A stretch of 19,132 nt of DNA from Thalassiosira profunda (lineage: Eukaryota > Bacillariophyta > Thalassiosirophyceae > Thalassiosirales > Thalassiosiraceae). Within the stretch, counting starts at the first letter, position 1; the number at the start of each line of letters is the position of its first letter. This document shows positions 7,759 through 15,495 of the stretch, piece after piece. The stretch is taken from contig JALLAP010000227.1 of the NCBI GenBank assembly GCA_036939355.1, positions 1-19,132 of the forward strand. Reading direction: 5' to 3'. A model generated the notes under the pieces. It did no database searches and had not been told where the DNA came from. It saw only the letters and a list, made by a program, of their open reading frames with translations. The position numbers were made by a program, and so were the translations under genes.

Positions 7759-7987
7759 CGTGGTCGGTAGAGGGCGGTGGGTTTGTGCGGCAGGGTAGGG
7801 GAGTGCAGCGCCAGGAGGGCCGGGGCACCAGCGCGGTGGCGAGGAAATCCGGCGCCGGCCGGATCCTCGTAGAATCGTACATAGGAATTAGTACCATACC
7901 CTCGACCTCTGACTCTGACCTCTGACTGTGCGGCGGCGAGTGATGCTGGGAGGTGGAGAGAAGAGCACCCGGTAGGTCTCCACAAAC
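7759..7987. promoter_or_regulatory. divergent promoter region with 13-nt tandem repeat
   Basis: These 229 nt separate the SURF1 ATG from the ATG at 7988. They contain a tandem pair GACCTCTGACTCT (7904-7916) and GACCTCTGACTGT (7917-7929), about 60 nt before the plus-strand start. The paired promoters of a mitochondrial and a probable plastid protein must lie here. No other element stands out. Confidence 0.4.
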
Positions 7988-8933
7988 ATGAGGGCGCCCA
8001 TCGCACCAACGCTCCTCTGCGGCTGCATCGGCGCGGCGGCGGGGCTGTCGGCCCACGCTCGCCCGGCCAATGCCGGACTCCTCGACACATCACAGACACA
8101 GGTATCCCGGCGAGATGTGATGGCTGCATCTGCATCTGCATCCCTCGCCGCCATCGCATCGGCGTCACCGGCCTGCGCCGCTTCCAATACCGGGCTGGCA
8201 AGCCGGCTCTCCCAGCGCGATCCGGCGCAGCTCAAGAACAGCGTCTTCAACATTCCACCGGGTTCACAAATCTATCCTGATTTTATGCGGGGAGAGTGGA
8301 ACGTCAGCATGCGGTATCGTGGATTTCTCTTCCCCTCCCAATCGATCCCCAAAGAAAAGGTGGTATCCAACGTCGGCATCCCCGGCTTCCAGAAGGTTTC
8401 GATTGCGCAAGTTGGCGACGTGGGCAAGGAAGTCACCATTATCGGATGAGCATTGATCCAAAGTCGGGGCTGGAGGATCGGAAGGTGTCGCTCTCCACGT
8501 CCATCAATGCGCATTTGGGGTACGACGCGGTGAGGACGGTGATATACGATGCGAAAGACAATCCAAACCGCATATCCATCGACTTTGTGCCCAATCGAAC
8601 AAGGAATGCCAACCGCGTCGAACTGTTTTGCAATGCCAGAGAGTCGGAGTTGGTGCCCGCCTCCGCCTCGGCGTCCGGCCAAACAATCTTCGTCTGCTCC
8701 GAATACATCGCCAGGTAACATTTGGACTGTCACAGGAGTTCGGGGTGGCGCGGCAGGTGTCGGGAAATTACGCACACTTTTGGACGTGGCGGAGCAACGA
8801 GGGCGATGCATCGACGATCACGGGGAATCTGCTCACGGCGGCGTATTTGGACGCGCAGGATCCCCTGTTCTTCGAGGAGCCGAGCCGGCCGGTGGTGGTG
8901 TACAGCCACGATTTGGTGGCGAAGAGATCGTGA
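7988..8933 (+). CDS. probable thylakoid-lumen protein, DUF6816-like, broken by two frameshifts
   Basis: Three consecutive frames join into one protein of about 315 residues if one base is missing near 8440-8446 and another near 8712-8716. The N-terminus has a hydrophobic leader (TLLCGCIGAAAGLSAHA), a hydroxylated stretch, then SRRDVMAASASASLAAIASASPACA, a twin-arginine (Arg41-Arg42) signal with an AxA cleavage site near residue 64. This is the layout expected for a nuclear-encoded protein crossing the plastid envelopes and then entering the thylakoid lumen by Tat. The mature part (PDFMRGEWNVSMRYRGFLFP, DNPNRISIDF, NRVELFCNARESE, CSEY followed by RQVTFG, and a C-terminal PVVVYSHDLVAKRS) fits my recollection of the DUF6816 family of plants and cyanobacteria. 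Molecular function is unknown. It could be a pseudogene, but conserved-looking sequence in all three pieces argues for base-call errors. Confidence 0.72.
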
Positions 8934-8948
8934 CCTATTCATGATCTC

Positions 8949-8969
8949 TACTTTTTAGTGTAAAAAGTA
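8949..8969. terminator. hairpin in the shared 3' gap of two convergent genes
   Basis: TACTTTTT (8949-8956) and AAAAAGTA (8962-8969) form a perfect 8-bp inverted repeat around a 5-nt loop AGTGT. It lies in the 75-nt gap between the stop at 8933 (plus) and the stop at 9009 (minus), so both transcripts could contain it near their 3' ends. A role in 3'-end formation is inferred; it is not a standard eukaryotic signal. Confidence 0.4.
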
Positions 8970-9008
8970 AGGTACTTCGTGGTACGCCAATAACATTCAC
9001 TCCTCTCT

Positions 9009-11285
9009 CTAGAGGTCCCTCCCGTACTTCTCCATCGTGTCGAGCACGTGACGGATGTCCTCGATGCCAAAATCCTTCTTCCCGGCGAGGACGAGCCGGA
9101 AGCAGTCCGCCTTCTGGTTGTTCAGGGGCTGGTACGGGATGATCATTTCACCTGCCTCGTGCAAGCGCAGCTTGAGCGCCACAGAAACATTCGCCAGATC
9201 CTTTGCGATATCGTCCGGAATCTGCACGTACTCGTCGTTGCCTCCACCGAGGGGTCCCAAGACACCCCTCGCCTTCAGCACTGCTCGTATCCTCGGAGGG
9301 AAGTAGAAGAAGTTGACGTTGAACGGCCACGGCTTGCACGCCAGCGCGAACCGCCCCTTTCGTTTCTTCATCTCCGCCACGAACACCCCCAATTGGTCCA
9401 CCTTGCAATCCACGCGTTCCCCCAGCCCGCTCCGTCCGTAGTACTTCCACAGCGCCCACAACTTGACGGCATCTGTCCGACGTCCGCAAGTGTAGCTCAG
9501 ATCGCCCAAATCGTACGCAGCGCCGTTCTTCCGCGGGTCGAAGAGGTACCGCGCCCCGGCGGCGTTGGCGTTCCTCAGCGCATTGCGATGCCGCACGATG
9601 AACGCGGTCGTTTGTTGCGGCGCCCCCAGCATCTTGTGAGGGTTGAACGTGAACGAATCCGCGTGGCGGATCTCGTCCATGTGGGTGGAGGTGCGGATGG
9701 ACGGGCGGGCGGAGAAGATGGCCGAGCCGCCCCAGGCGCCATCGACGTGGACCCAGATGGAGCGGGTGTCGCTCGAGTTGAGCGATGGAGGGCCGCGAGA
9801 TTCATAGTCGCGGCAGACTTTGACGATGGCGGCAATCTCGTCGAAAGAGCCGCGAACGGTACTCCCGGCCGTGCACGCCACGAAGAAGGGAACCCTCTTC
9901 CTCACCCCCTCTGCAGTTTGACCGTTTGGCTCAGTTTGTATATCCCGTTCCAGCTCCTCGATTCTCTTCGCCAAAACCTCCACATTCATCCGCCCATCTG
10001 CGTGGGTGGGGATCACGATCAAATCGTCCTCGCGCATCCCCAGCACCCGCGCCGACTTGGAGAAGGAGTAGTGCGCCTCGCTCGACACGAAGGCCACCAG
10101 GTCGGGCGTCGATCGATCGCAGTCGTAAAGTGTATCCACCTGCCCTTCTTCTTGCGCCGATGGCGATGGGCCATGCAGTGAAGCGTCCTCCAGCTTCTTC
10201 TCTTCCTCCGAGGGACTCCAATACTCATTCTCTGCAGTGTCGATACTCTGCAGTGTCGGTTGGCTCAGGTAGCCGTTGACGGCCCTCCACCGGTGCCGGG
10301 CGGCGTGCATCGCGGTCAGATTGGCGAGGGATCCTCCCGGGATCATGAGGCCCTCGCCCTCGAACTCCTCCTCTTCCTCCTCCTCACACCCCTCACTCTC
10401 CGCAGTCTTTGCAAACACCAGTCGGCCAATCTGGCCCATGACCTCCCGTTCCAGCAAGGTGAACACCGGGGCCGTCTCATAGGTATACACCGAGGTGTTG
10501 ACGCTCAAGGCCACGATTTCCGCGGCCAACGCTATCGGATCCAACGAGCCGAAGAGCTGGTTGAAGAAGTAGGGGTGGGAGGTGTCCACGCTGTACTTTT
10601 GTATCAACGAGAGGAGCTGCAGGAAGGCCTGCGGAGTCATGGGCTCGTGCCTGGACTTGCTCCCGAACACATGGCGTAGTTGGGCTTTAGAGAGCAGCCC
10701 GGCGATGTCCGCGGTGCTCGATTTGGGCGACGCAACGAGCTCGTCCTCGTCCCCTTCCTCGAGGCTGAGGGTTTGGGATGCACCGTCGCCAGCTTCGTCC
10801 ATCCTTGCAAAAAGCTGCCGGGACATTTCTTCGGGGGAAAGATACTCCACCACGGCGGAGGACTTTTGCGCGCGTCTGTCGCCCCATTTCGAGGACAGGA
10901 GGTCGAGCGCGCCCTTCAGGACCATCGTTGGTCCATCCTTGTCGCTGCTAGCCTCTCCTCGACCGCCTGCTTCGCACTTCTGCGCCTCCTTCCTGCAAAC
11001 TGCAATTGTGCTCGTCTCACGTGCACCTTCTTCCCTCCGTCGCCGCCCCACGACATATCCCACGCCGCCGCCCAGCAAAAACACCCCCAAAATCGCCCCC
11101 AGCAGCACCCCCAGCGACAGAGAGACGAGCGGCGGCCGCGCCGCCGCTCCGTCGGCCGCGGAGAAGACGATCCGCGAGGAGGGGAGCGCCCACGCCACGG
11201 TGTCGGCGGAGACGAGGTCCAGCGACTTGCAGAGGAGGGCGAGGGCCGAGGGACGGGCGCCCAATTGCAGCTCAAGGCTCATCAT
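9009..11285 (-). CDS. membrane-anchored group II PLP-dependent amino-acid decarboxylase (GAD/CSAD-like)
   Basis: The C-terminal ~540 residues of this 758-residue protein are a group II pyridoxal-phosphate decarboxylase of the glutamate/cysteine-sulfinate branch. Seen in order: HPYFFNQLFGSLDP, NTSVYTYETAPVFTLLE, GGSLANLTAMHAARH, SSEAHYSFSKSARVLG (His405, stacks on PLP), TAGSTVRGSFD, VHVDGAWGGS (Asp515, contacts the pyridine nitrogen), NPHKMLGAPQQTTAF (Lys551, Schiff base) and YDLGDLSYTCGRR. It would release CO2 from an acidic amino acid, giving GABA, hypotaurine or beta-alanine; the substrate is not decided by these motifs. The ~190-residue N-terminus is unusual. It has one hydrophobic helix at 53-80 followed by RRRREE, predicting a membrane anchor with a cytosolic catalytic domain. 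A Glu-rich insertion (about seven E in a row) lies before GGSLANL. Start context is ATGATG at 11285/11282. Confidence 0.92.
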   Translation of the reverse strand: MMSLELQLGARPSALALLCKSLDLVSADTVAWALPSSRIVFSAADGAAARPPLVSLSLGVLLGAILGVFLLGGGVGYVVGRRRREEGARETSTIAVCRKEAQKCEAGGRGEASSDKDGPTMVLKGALDLLSSKWGDRRAQKSSAVVEYLSPEEMSRQLFARMDEAGDGASQTLSLEEGDEDELVASPKSSTADIAGLLSKAQLRHVFGSKSRHEPMTPQAFLQLLSLIQKYSVDTSHPYFFNQLFGSLDPIALAAEIVALSVNTSVYTYETAPVFTLLEREVMGQIGRLVFAKTAESEGCEEEEEEEFEGEGLMIPGGSLANLTAMHAARHRWRAVNGYLSQPTLQSIDTAENEYWSPSEEEKKLEDASLHGPSPSAQEEGQVDTLYDCDRSTPDLVAFVSSEAHYSFSKSARVLGMREDDLIVIPTHADGRMNVEVLAKRIEELERDIQTEPNGQTAEGVRKRVPFFVACTAGSTVRGSFDEIAAIVKVCRDYESRGPPSLNSSDTRSIWVHVDGAWGGSAIFSARPSIRTSTHMDEIRHADSFTFNPHKMLGAPQQTTAFIVRHRNALRNANAAGARYLFDPRKNGAAYDLGDLSYTCGRRTDAVKLWALWKYYGRSGLGERVDCKVDQLGVFVAEMKKRKGRFALACKPWPFNVNFFYFPPRIRAVLKARGVLGPLGGGNDEYVQIPDDIAKDLANVSVALKLRLHEAGEMIIPYQPLNNQKADCFRLVLAGKKDFGIEDIRHVLDTMEKYGRDL

Positions 11286-11539
11286 GATGGCTCGGCCTAT
11301 CCTCGCCTGCGTGCCCCCTCCTACACCTAATGGCCGCTGTTTTATGGGCTACGAGTCGCCATGGCCTGGTGACTGAACGTCGCTCGGCGTTTGGAGTTGC
11401 ACGCACGGTTGCACGGCTCGGAGAATCGCGTCATCGAAACGTCACCCCCAAAGCGCGTACGTACGTGAAAGTTCACTCGATAGCTTATGTACGATCGCCA
11501 TGCTAGCATTGTGCGGTGCGCGCGCGCGGTGCATGCACC
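11286..11539. promoter_or_regulatory. divergent promoter region with GTACGTACGT, ATGCTAGCAT and GGTGCATGCACC
   Basis: These 254 nt lie between two divergent start codons. They hold three self-complementary motifs close to the plus-strand gene: GTACGTACGT (11457-11466), ATGCTAGCAT (11500-11509) and GGTGCATGCACC (11528-11539), the last directly abutting the ATG at 11540. A CG-alternating run (11519-11528) precedes it. CATGCA is the core of plant RY elements, but a similar role here is unproven. Confidence 0.45.
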
Positions 11540-12622
11540 ATGGCGGAGCCGCCGCTGCCGTGCACTGAGGGCCCCGAACTCGTCGTCACCCGCACCCGAC
11601 GGAGCCTGCGGATCATTGTGGTGGCGCTGGCCTTCGTGGTCGGTTATTTATCGCTGGATGCGTGGCGCCCTGCCGGAGGAGATGTGCGTTCGTCCTCCTC
11701 CGCGATGCACCCTGCCACGAGGGGCGCCAACGCCACGCTTGCGGCCGCCCCCAAGGTTCGGATCTTCTACAACCTCTTCGCGAAGAGCGCCGCGGACGAG
11801 GATCGAGTGAGAAAGATCGTGGAGGAGCAGCTCGGCCTTCTGGATGCGGAGCTCCACAACACGCATGTTTCCGTCACGTCCATCGGGCATCGGCTGTCGT
11901 CTTTACCGGGCAATGCATTCGTCAAAGAGCACCACGACGAAGGCGGGGAGGACCTGACGTTGCGATCGGTGTGGGAATACTGCAAATCCAATCCGCATCC
12001 CAACGTGAAGGTTGTGTATTTGCATTCCAAGGGCTCGTTTCATCCGAACGAATCGAATCACCGGCTGCGGAGCTTTGTCACGCAGGGAGCACTGTCGAAA
12101 GAATGCGCCAATTTACCCGATGATTGCAACATCTGCTCCTCGCGCATGTCACCGCTGCCCCACCCACATACCTCCGGCAACATGTGGCTCGCCCGCTGCG
12201 ATTACGTCGCACGTCTAATTGACCCGATGTCCCGCATCGAGGGGAGATTGCCACAAAGGCTGAACGACGACGATCCCTGCAACGGAAGAGGACGGTACCT
12301 CAGCGAGCACTGGGCGCACTCCCACCCCTCGGTGAGACCGTGCGATCTCTATCCCGGAAAAGAATTCACGTGGGCCCACCTCCGCGTGCCCAAAGGTCCC
12401 TTGAAGAAGGAGTCGGTGACGGCTCCGCGGTTTCGATATGCGGACTATGTATTGCCGGGGATGTGCATGGAGGAGCATCCGGACACGCTGCGAATGAGCG
12501 ACTTTGTGCGTCTGCGGAAGGAGAATTATGCGCTGCTGTACAATATCACGGAGCTGGATAATGAGTGGTGGGGGTGGGAGTTCTTGCAAAGAAGCATTGC
12601 CGAGAAACGACGGAGGAGATAG
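11540..12622 (+). CDS. type II membrane protein, possible glycosyltransferase-like family
   Basis: The start is the ATG at 11540 in a near-ideal CACCATGGCG context; the frame extends upstream only through a GTG. The protein has 360 residues: a short basic N-terminus (RTRRSLR), one hydrophobic anchor at about 23-42, a Ser/Ala-rich stem with an NAT sequon, then a globular domain. This is the layout of a Golgi type II enzyme. Diagnostic segments are VVYLHSKGSFHPNESNHRLR (about 157-176) and CNICSSRMSPLPHPHTSGNMW (196-216), then RCDYVARLIDP and SEHWAHSHP. I recall this Cys-x-x-Cys-SSRMSPLPHPHT pattern from a large family of unannotated diatom proteins, but I cannot cite a characterised member. Glycosyltransferase activity is suggested by topology and the polar, His/Asp-rich domain, not by a recognised catalytic motif. 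Confidence 0.82.
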   Translation: MAEPPLPCTEGPELVVTRTRRSLRIIVVALAFVVGYLSLDAWRPAGGDVRSSSSAMHPATRGANATLAAAPKVRIFYNLFAKSAADEDRVRKIVEEQLGLLDAELHNTHVSVTSIGHRLSSLPGNAFVKEHHDEGGEDLTLRSVWEYCKSNPHPNVKVVYLHSKGSFHPNESNHRLRSFVTQGALSKECANLPDDCNICSSRMSPLPHPHTSGNMWLARCDYVARLIDPMSRIEGRLPQRLNDDDPCNGRGRYLSEHWAHSHPSVRPCDLYPGKEFTWAHLRVPKGPLKKESVTAPRFRYADYVLPGMCMEEHPDTLRMSDFVRLRKENYALLYNITELDNEWWGWEFLQRSIAEKRRRR

Positions 12623-12698
12623 CACATGGAGTCACTTTGCAATCATCGCGAGGCACGGGATATTTCTCTCCAAAAACGACGTATAATTGGTGTTTGGT

Positions 12699-13751
12699 TC
12701 ATCCATACTCCCGCCGCACCGCCTCTCGGTACGCATCTTCCGACTTGAGCATCGCCCCGCCGTCCAACCGATCGAGCACCTCTTTCACTGATGCAGAAAT
12801 GTCGCTGCCCCATTGGCCCCACCCCGACATGAAGCGCTGAAAGTCGCAGAGCGCCAGTGCCACCGAATCCTCCAATTCTTTCAATATCGGAGGTTTGGTA
12901 CTTGCCTCGAGTTTGTTGACGAGCTGTTCGTGGTAGTATCGGACGTATTCCGGGTCGGTGTCCCCGACGGCCACGCACAGAAAGTAGGCCAGGTCGACCG
13001 ACGGCGGGGCCCGCCCGCAATACTGAAAGTCGTACATGCTAACCTCGCCGTCTTCCGAGAAGATCATATTCGCATCCTTTGCGTCACCGTGAATGCAGCA
13101 CTGCATTTCGTCCCGCTTCAATCTTTCGTTAATCGCCCGCGCCGCCAATTTCAATCGGCCCTCCCACCCCCGTCGTGGCATGGAATCGTGCTCGCTCGGC
13201 CGGGTGTCGAGGTGCCAATACGATCCAATCGGCTGCACCCACACTTTGTTCACGTACTCATCCACTTTGGATCCCCACGTGGCAGCGTGGAGGGTTGCCA
13301 GCCACCGCAACACCGCTTGGGCTTTATCATCGTCGAGGTATCCCGGCGATCCATGCAGGAGGGACATGCAGATGGTCACCCTGTCCGTTGCCTCGTCCCG
13401 CTCCACGTGATACGGACGCGGGATGGCCAGCCCCTCCTCGATGAGCAAGGGGGCGAGGTGTTGATAGAAATTGGATTCGATCAGATAGCTGGCCGCCTTT
13501 CGTTCGTCCCCGAACGACCGTTCGTTCTTCGATGGGGGTATCACCCGTTTGGCAATGAAATGATGTTTCTTTTTTATTGTGATTTGGTAGATGTATCCCA
13601 TCCCGGCCCACAACCGGCAGAGCGATTTGACACTGACGTCGCGTTCGGTCAGTGCATCTGCGTCTGCGGCAGATGCGGACGCCGTGCATGATAGGATGTG
13701 GGGCAGGCATATCCGCGCGAGGCTTAGGGCCTCAGGGCGCTCGATGCTCAT
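12699..13751 (-). CDS. APH/choline-kinase-like phosphotransferase
   Basis: The 350-residue protein belongs to the aminoglycoside-phosphotransferase / choline-kinase / CHK-like superfamily, which transfers phosphate from ATP to a small molecule. The catalytic loop is CCIHGDAKDANMIF with His221, Asp223 and Asn228, and the metal-binding motif is MYDFQYCGR with Asp241, followed by the family-typical VDLAYFL. The N-lobe shows IAKRVIPP, where the Lys is the likely ATP-contacting residue, and ERKAASYLIESNFYQHLAP, where the Glu equivalent of helix C lies. No signal peptide is visible, so it is probably cytosolic. The length is normal for the family. Eukaryotic members include choline, ethanolamine, methylthioribose and ecdysteroid kinases; the sequence does not choose among them, and antibiotic resistance should not be inferred from the family name. 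Confidence 0.88.
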   Translation of the reverse strand: MSIERPEALSLARICLPHILSCTASASAADADALTERDVSVKSLCRLWAGMGYIYQITIKKKHHFIAKRVIPPSKNERSFGDERKAASYLIESNFYQHLAPLLIEEGLAIPRPYHVERDEATDRVTICMSLLHGSPGYLDDDKAQAVLRWLATLHAATWGSKVDEYVNKVWVQPIGSYWHLDTRPSEHDSMPRRGWEGRLKLAARAINERLKRDEMQCCIHGDAKDANMIFSEDGEVSMYDFQYCGRAPPSVDLAYFLCVAVGDTDPEYVRYYHEQLVNKLEASTKPPILKELEDSVALALCDFQRFMSGWGQWGSDISASVKEVLDRLDGGAMLKSEDAYREAVRREYG

Positions 13752-14334
13752 GGCGCGTTGGAGAGAGGGTTGCTGCCGACGAGTGCACGATGCAGGGACC
13801 GAGTACTAGATACCATACACGGCGAGAGCGAGCGAGTGTTGGCAGGAGAGACCTCAGTCTGCTGGACAGCTTCTTCCGAGCGTTGCTTTTGGCGCTCTTC
13901 GTTTAAATCTGGGTAATACTGGAATCCTTCGTACGCTTCTACATACACAGATTGCGTCCACGTAGGAATCATCACACCCATTTCTTTAGAAACGAACGAC
14001 CCCGTGCTCGCTCGTCGTCGTCGAAACTTGAGCCCCCGCGTCCGTCCCAGCCCGACGAGCAGGCGCTGCCGCGGTCCTCATAAACCTCGGGATTGGACGA
14101 CGCTGAATCGCAGCCTGACACTTCCCTGGCTTGAGATAGCGTGAGCTGTCGGCCCTGTCGGCGCCAGAGAACTCTCGGTGGAGCTCACTCAAGCTCTGCT
14201 CGACGGTGCATCTGACCCGGCAAATCGACGGTGCATGCACTGACCCCGGGCAGCAAGACGGAGCATATCATAGGCCCGCGACGCAAAAGCAGACCGGAAC
14301 AGACCCGACAAATCAAACCAACACTGCATAAAAA
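13752..14334. promoter_or_regulatory. 583-nt divergent intergenic region with near-direct repeats
   Basis: This is the longest gap in the window, between the start codons of the kinase-like gene and the four-helix membrane protein. Short frames are present on both strands (for example minus 14240-13986), but none looks like protein. Near the plus-strand gene there are two near-direct repeats starting at 14201 and 14226, both CGACGGTGCAT followed within 0-3 nt by CTGACCC. The second contains GGTGCATGCAC (14230-14240), also found before the gene at 11540. The leader just before ATG 14335 is A-rich (CATAAAAA). Confidence 0.45.
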
Positions 14335-15354
14335 ATGGCGGACAGTCCCCTCCTCGCCCTCCCGGGCGGATCCATCCTCCAATTCCTCCTCATGACCCTC
14401 CCTCTACTGGGCGTCTACCTCTACTTTCTCTACCTCGCCATCGAGCGGCCCTCCATCGCCAACCCCAACGACGAGCGCTACCTGGAAGATCGAATCAAGC
14501 TGATGGACATCCTGTACACTTACCTTGCCACGCTGGTTCCCTTCACGGCTTTGATGGTGTACCTATTGTGGTTCGTGCGGAAGCGGCGGACGCTGAGCCG
14601 CAGGTACGAGACGGACGCGATCACCATTTTGGGCAACGTGGAATACGACGAGTCCTACTACGCTGCCGGGGAGGATCGGAACGCGTTGCAAAACGTCGTA
14701 GGATGGGCGATGAACGGGTTCACCCTCCGGCAGAACTACGGACGGATCGTCTACGATTTGGAAAGAGTGGCGAACCACCCCGCCTGCAATTACGAGGAGC
14801 GGCGGGGGAAGAACCTCTCCGGAACCATCAAGAAGAAGGTGCGGGTGTACTACCGCTATCCCCGCGAGCAGGTGAGCATTTTGGTCATCCCCAACTATCC
14901 CTACAGCGGCCAGCCGAAGATCGACATGGAGGCGGATTGGGCGGCCTTCGCCAAGGACACGGGGCTGCCCTCGGAGGATCAGGCGGCGTTGGCCGATACC
15001 CTCGCTGGTCCGGTGGAGACTCCCCAGGTGCTCAGCCGTGATCGCTCCATCGGAGTATTGGTGGTGGCCTCCTTGTGGATATGCTTCCTCCTCGGCGCCT
15101 CCCTCTTTCTGTGCTTCCAAATCGACCGAATCGACGAGTTTTACGAGGACGAAGACGGCGAGGCGGCGTGGACGGTGTTTTACTGCATGGTCGGGGGAGT
15201 GGTGCCGCTGGTGGCGCTGGGCGGAAACTTCATTCGGTGGAAGATCTACGAACATTGGATGTTGAAGAGGGGGAGGAAGTCGCGCAAGGGTAGCCGGAAG
15301 GGCGATGTGGAGCCAGACGCGAGCGAGCAGGGATCGTACGTCCAGATGACGTGA
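14335..15354 (+). CDS. unknown four-helix membrane protein
   Basis: The 339-residue protein has four clear hydrophobic helices: about 14-36 (LQFLLMTLPLLGVYLYFLYLAI), 59-81, 238-262 and 279-301. Between helices 2 and 3 lies a ~155-residue hydrophilic domain (ITILGNVEYDESYYAAGEDR, RVYYRYPREQVSILVIPNYPYSG), which is rich in Tyr and may be a beta-type soluble domain. The C-terminus is a Lys/Arg/Ser-rich tail (RKSRKGSRKG), suggesting a cytosolic end. There is no cleavable signal peptide or plastid motif. I do not recognise the family and assign no function. The frame is intact and the A-rich AAAAAATGGCG start context is good, so I am confident that it is a gene. Confidence 0.82.
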   Translation: MADSPLLALPGGSILQFLLMTLPLLGVYLYFLYLAIERPSIANPNDERYLEDRIKLMDILYTYLATLVPFTALMVYLLWFVRKRRTLSRRYETDAITILGNVEYDESYYAAGEDRNALQNVVGWAMNGFTLRQNYGRIVYDLERVANHPACNYEERRGKNLSGTIKKKVRVYYRYPREQVSILVIPNYPYSGQPKIDMEADWAAFAKDTGLPSEDQAALADTLAGPVETPQVLSRDRSIGVLVVASLWICFLLGASLFLCFQIDRIDEFYEDEDGEAAWTVFYCMVGGVVPLVALGGNFIRWKIYEHWMLKRGRKSRKGSRKGDVEPDASEQGSYVQMT

Positions 15355-15485
15355 AAAGGCTGGAAGAAATGTCAGAGATGGGATGTACTATACGAGTGGT
15401 TGGATGTTATTGATAGGGAGCCCGCCCGGTGCAGATGGTTCATGGTGCAGCATTTATATGTCGACTGTAAGTTCTAATCCAGGGG

Positions 15486-15491
15486 AATAAA
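15486..15491 (+). terminator. possible poly(A) signal AATAAA
   Basis: AATAAA occurs 132 nt after the stop of the plus-strand membrane-protein gene and just before the stop of the convergent receptor gene. A TGTAA also occurs near 15467. This is a plausible but unproven 3'-processing signal. Confidence 0.35.
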
Positions 15492-15495
15492 TTGT

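Noticed and set aside
8716..8757. Possible short intron GTAACA...GGCAG in the lumenal-protein gene
   Set aside because: AGGTAACA looks like a splice donor, but the 42-nt (or 21-nt) candidates are multiples of three, do not repair the frame and would delete protein-like sequence.
9048..10181. 377-codon plus-strand frame
   Set aside because: It is wholly antisense to the decarboxylase, whose motifs are unmistakable; its translation is Arg/Val/His-rich with no domain pattern.
11516..11539. Start of the type II membrane protein at 11516
   Set aside because: The first codon there is GTG; the ATG at 11540 has a near-ideal context and gives a normal anchor position.
12813..13691. 292-codon plus-strand frame
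   Set aside because: It is antisense to the kinase-like gene, which has intact HGD and YDF motifs.
12699..13751. Aminoglycoside-resistance gene
   Set aside because: Only the superfamily fold and catalytic motifs match; eukaryotic members act on choline-like and other metabolites, and the gene shows no sign of bacterial transfer.
13986..14240. 84-codon minus-strand frame in the long intergenic region
   Set aside because: Composition is random-looking, it lies in the divergent promoter region and shows no recognisable domain.
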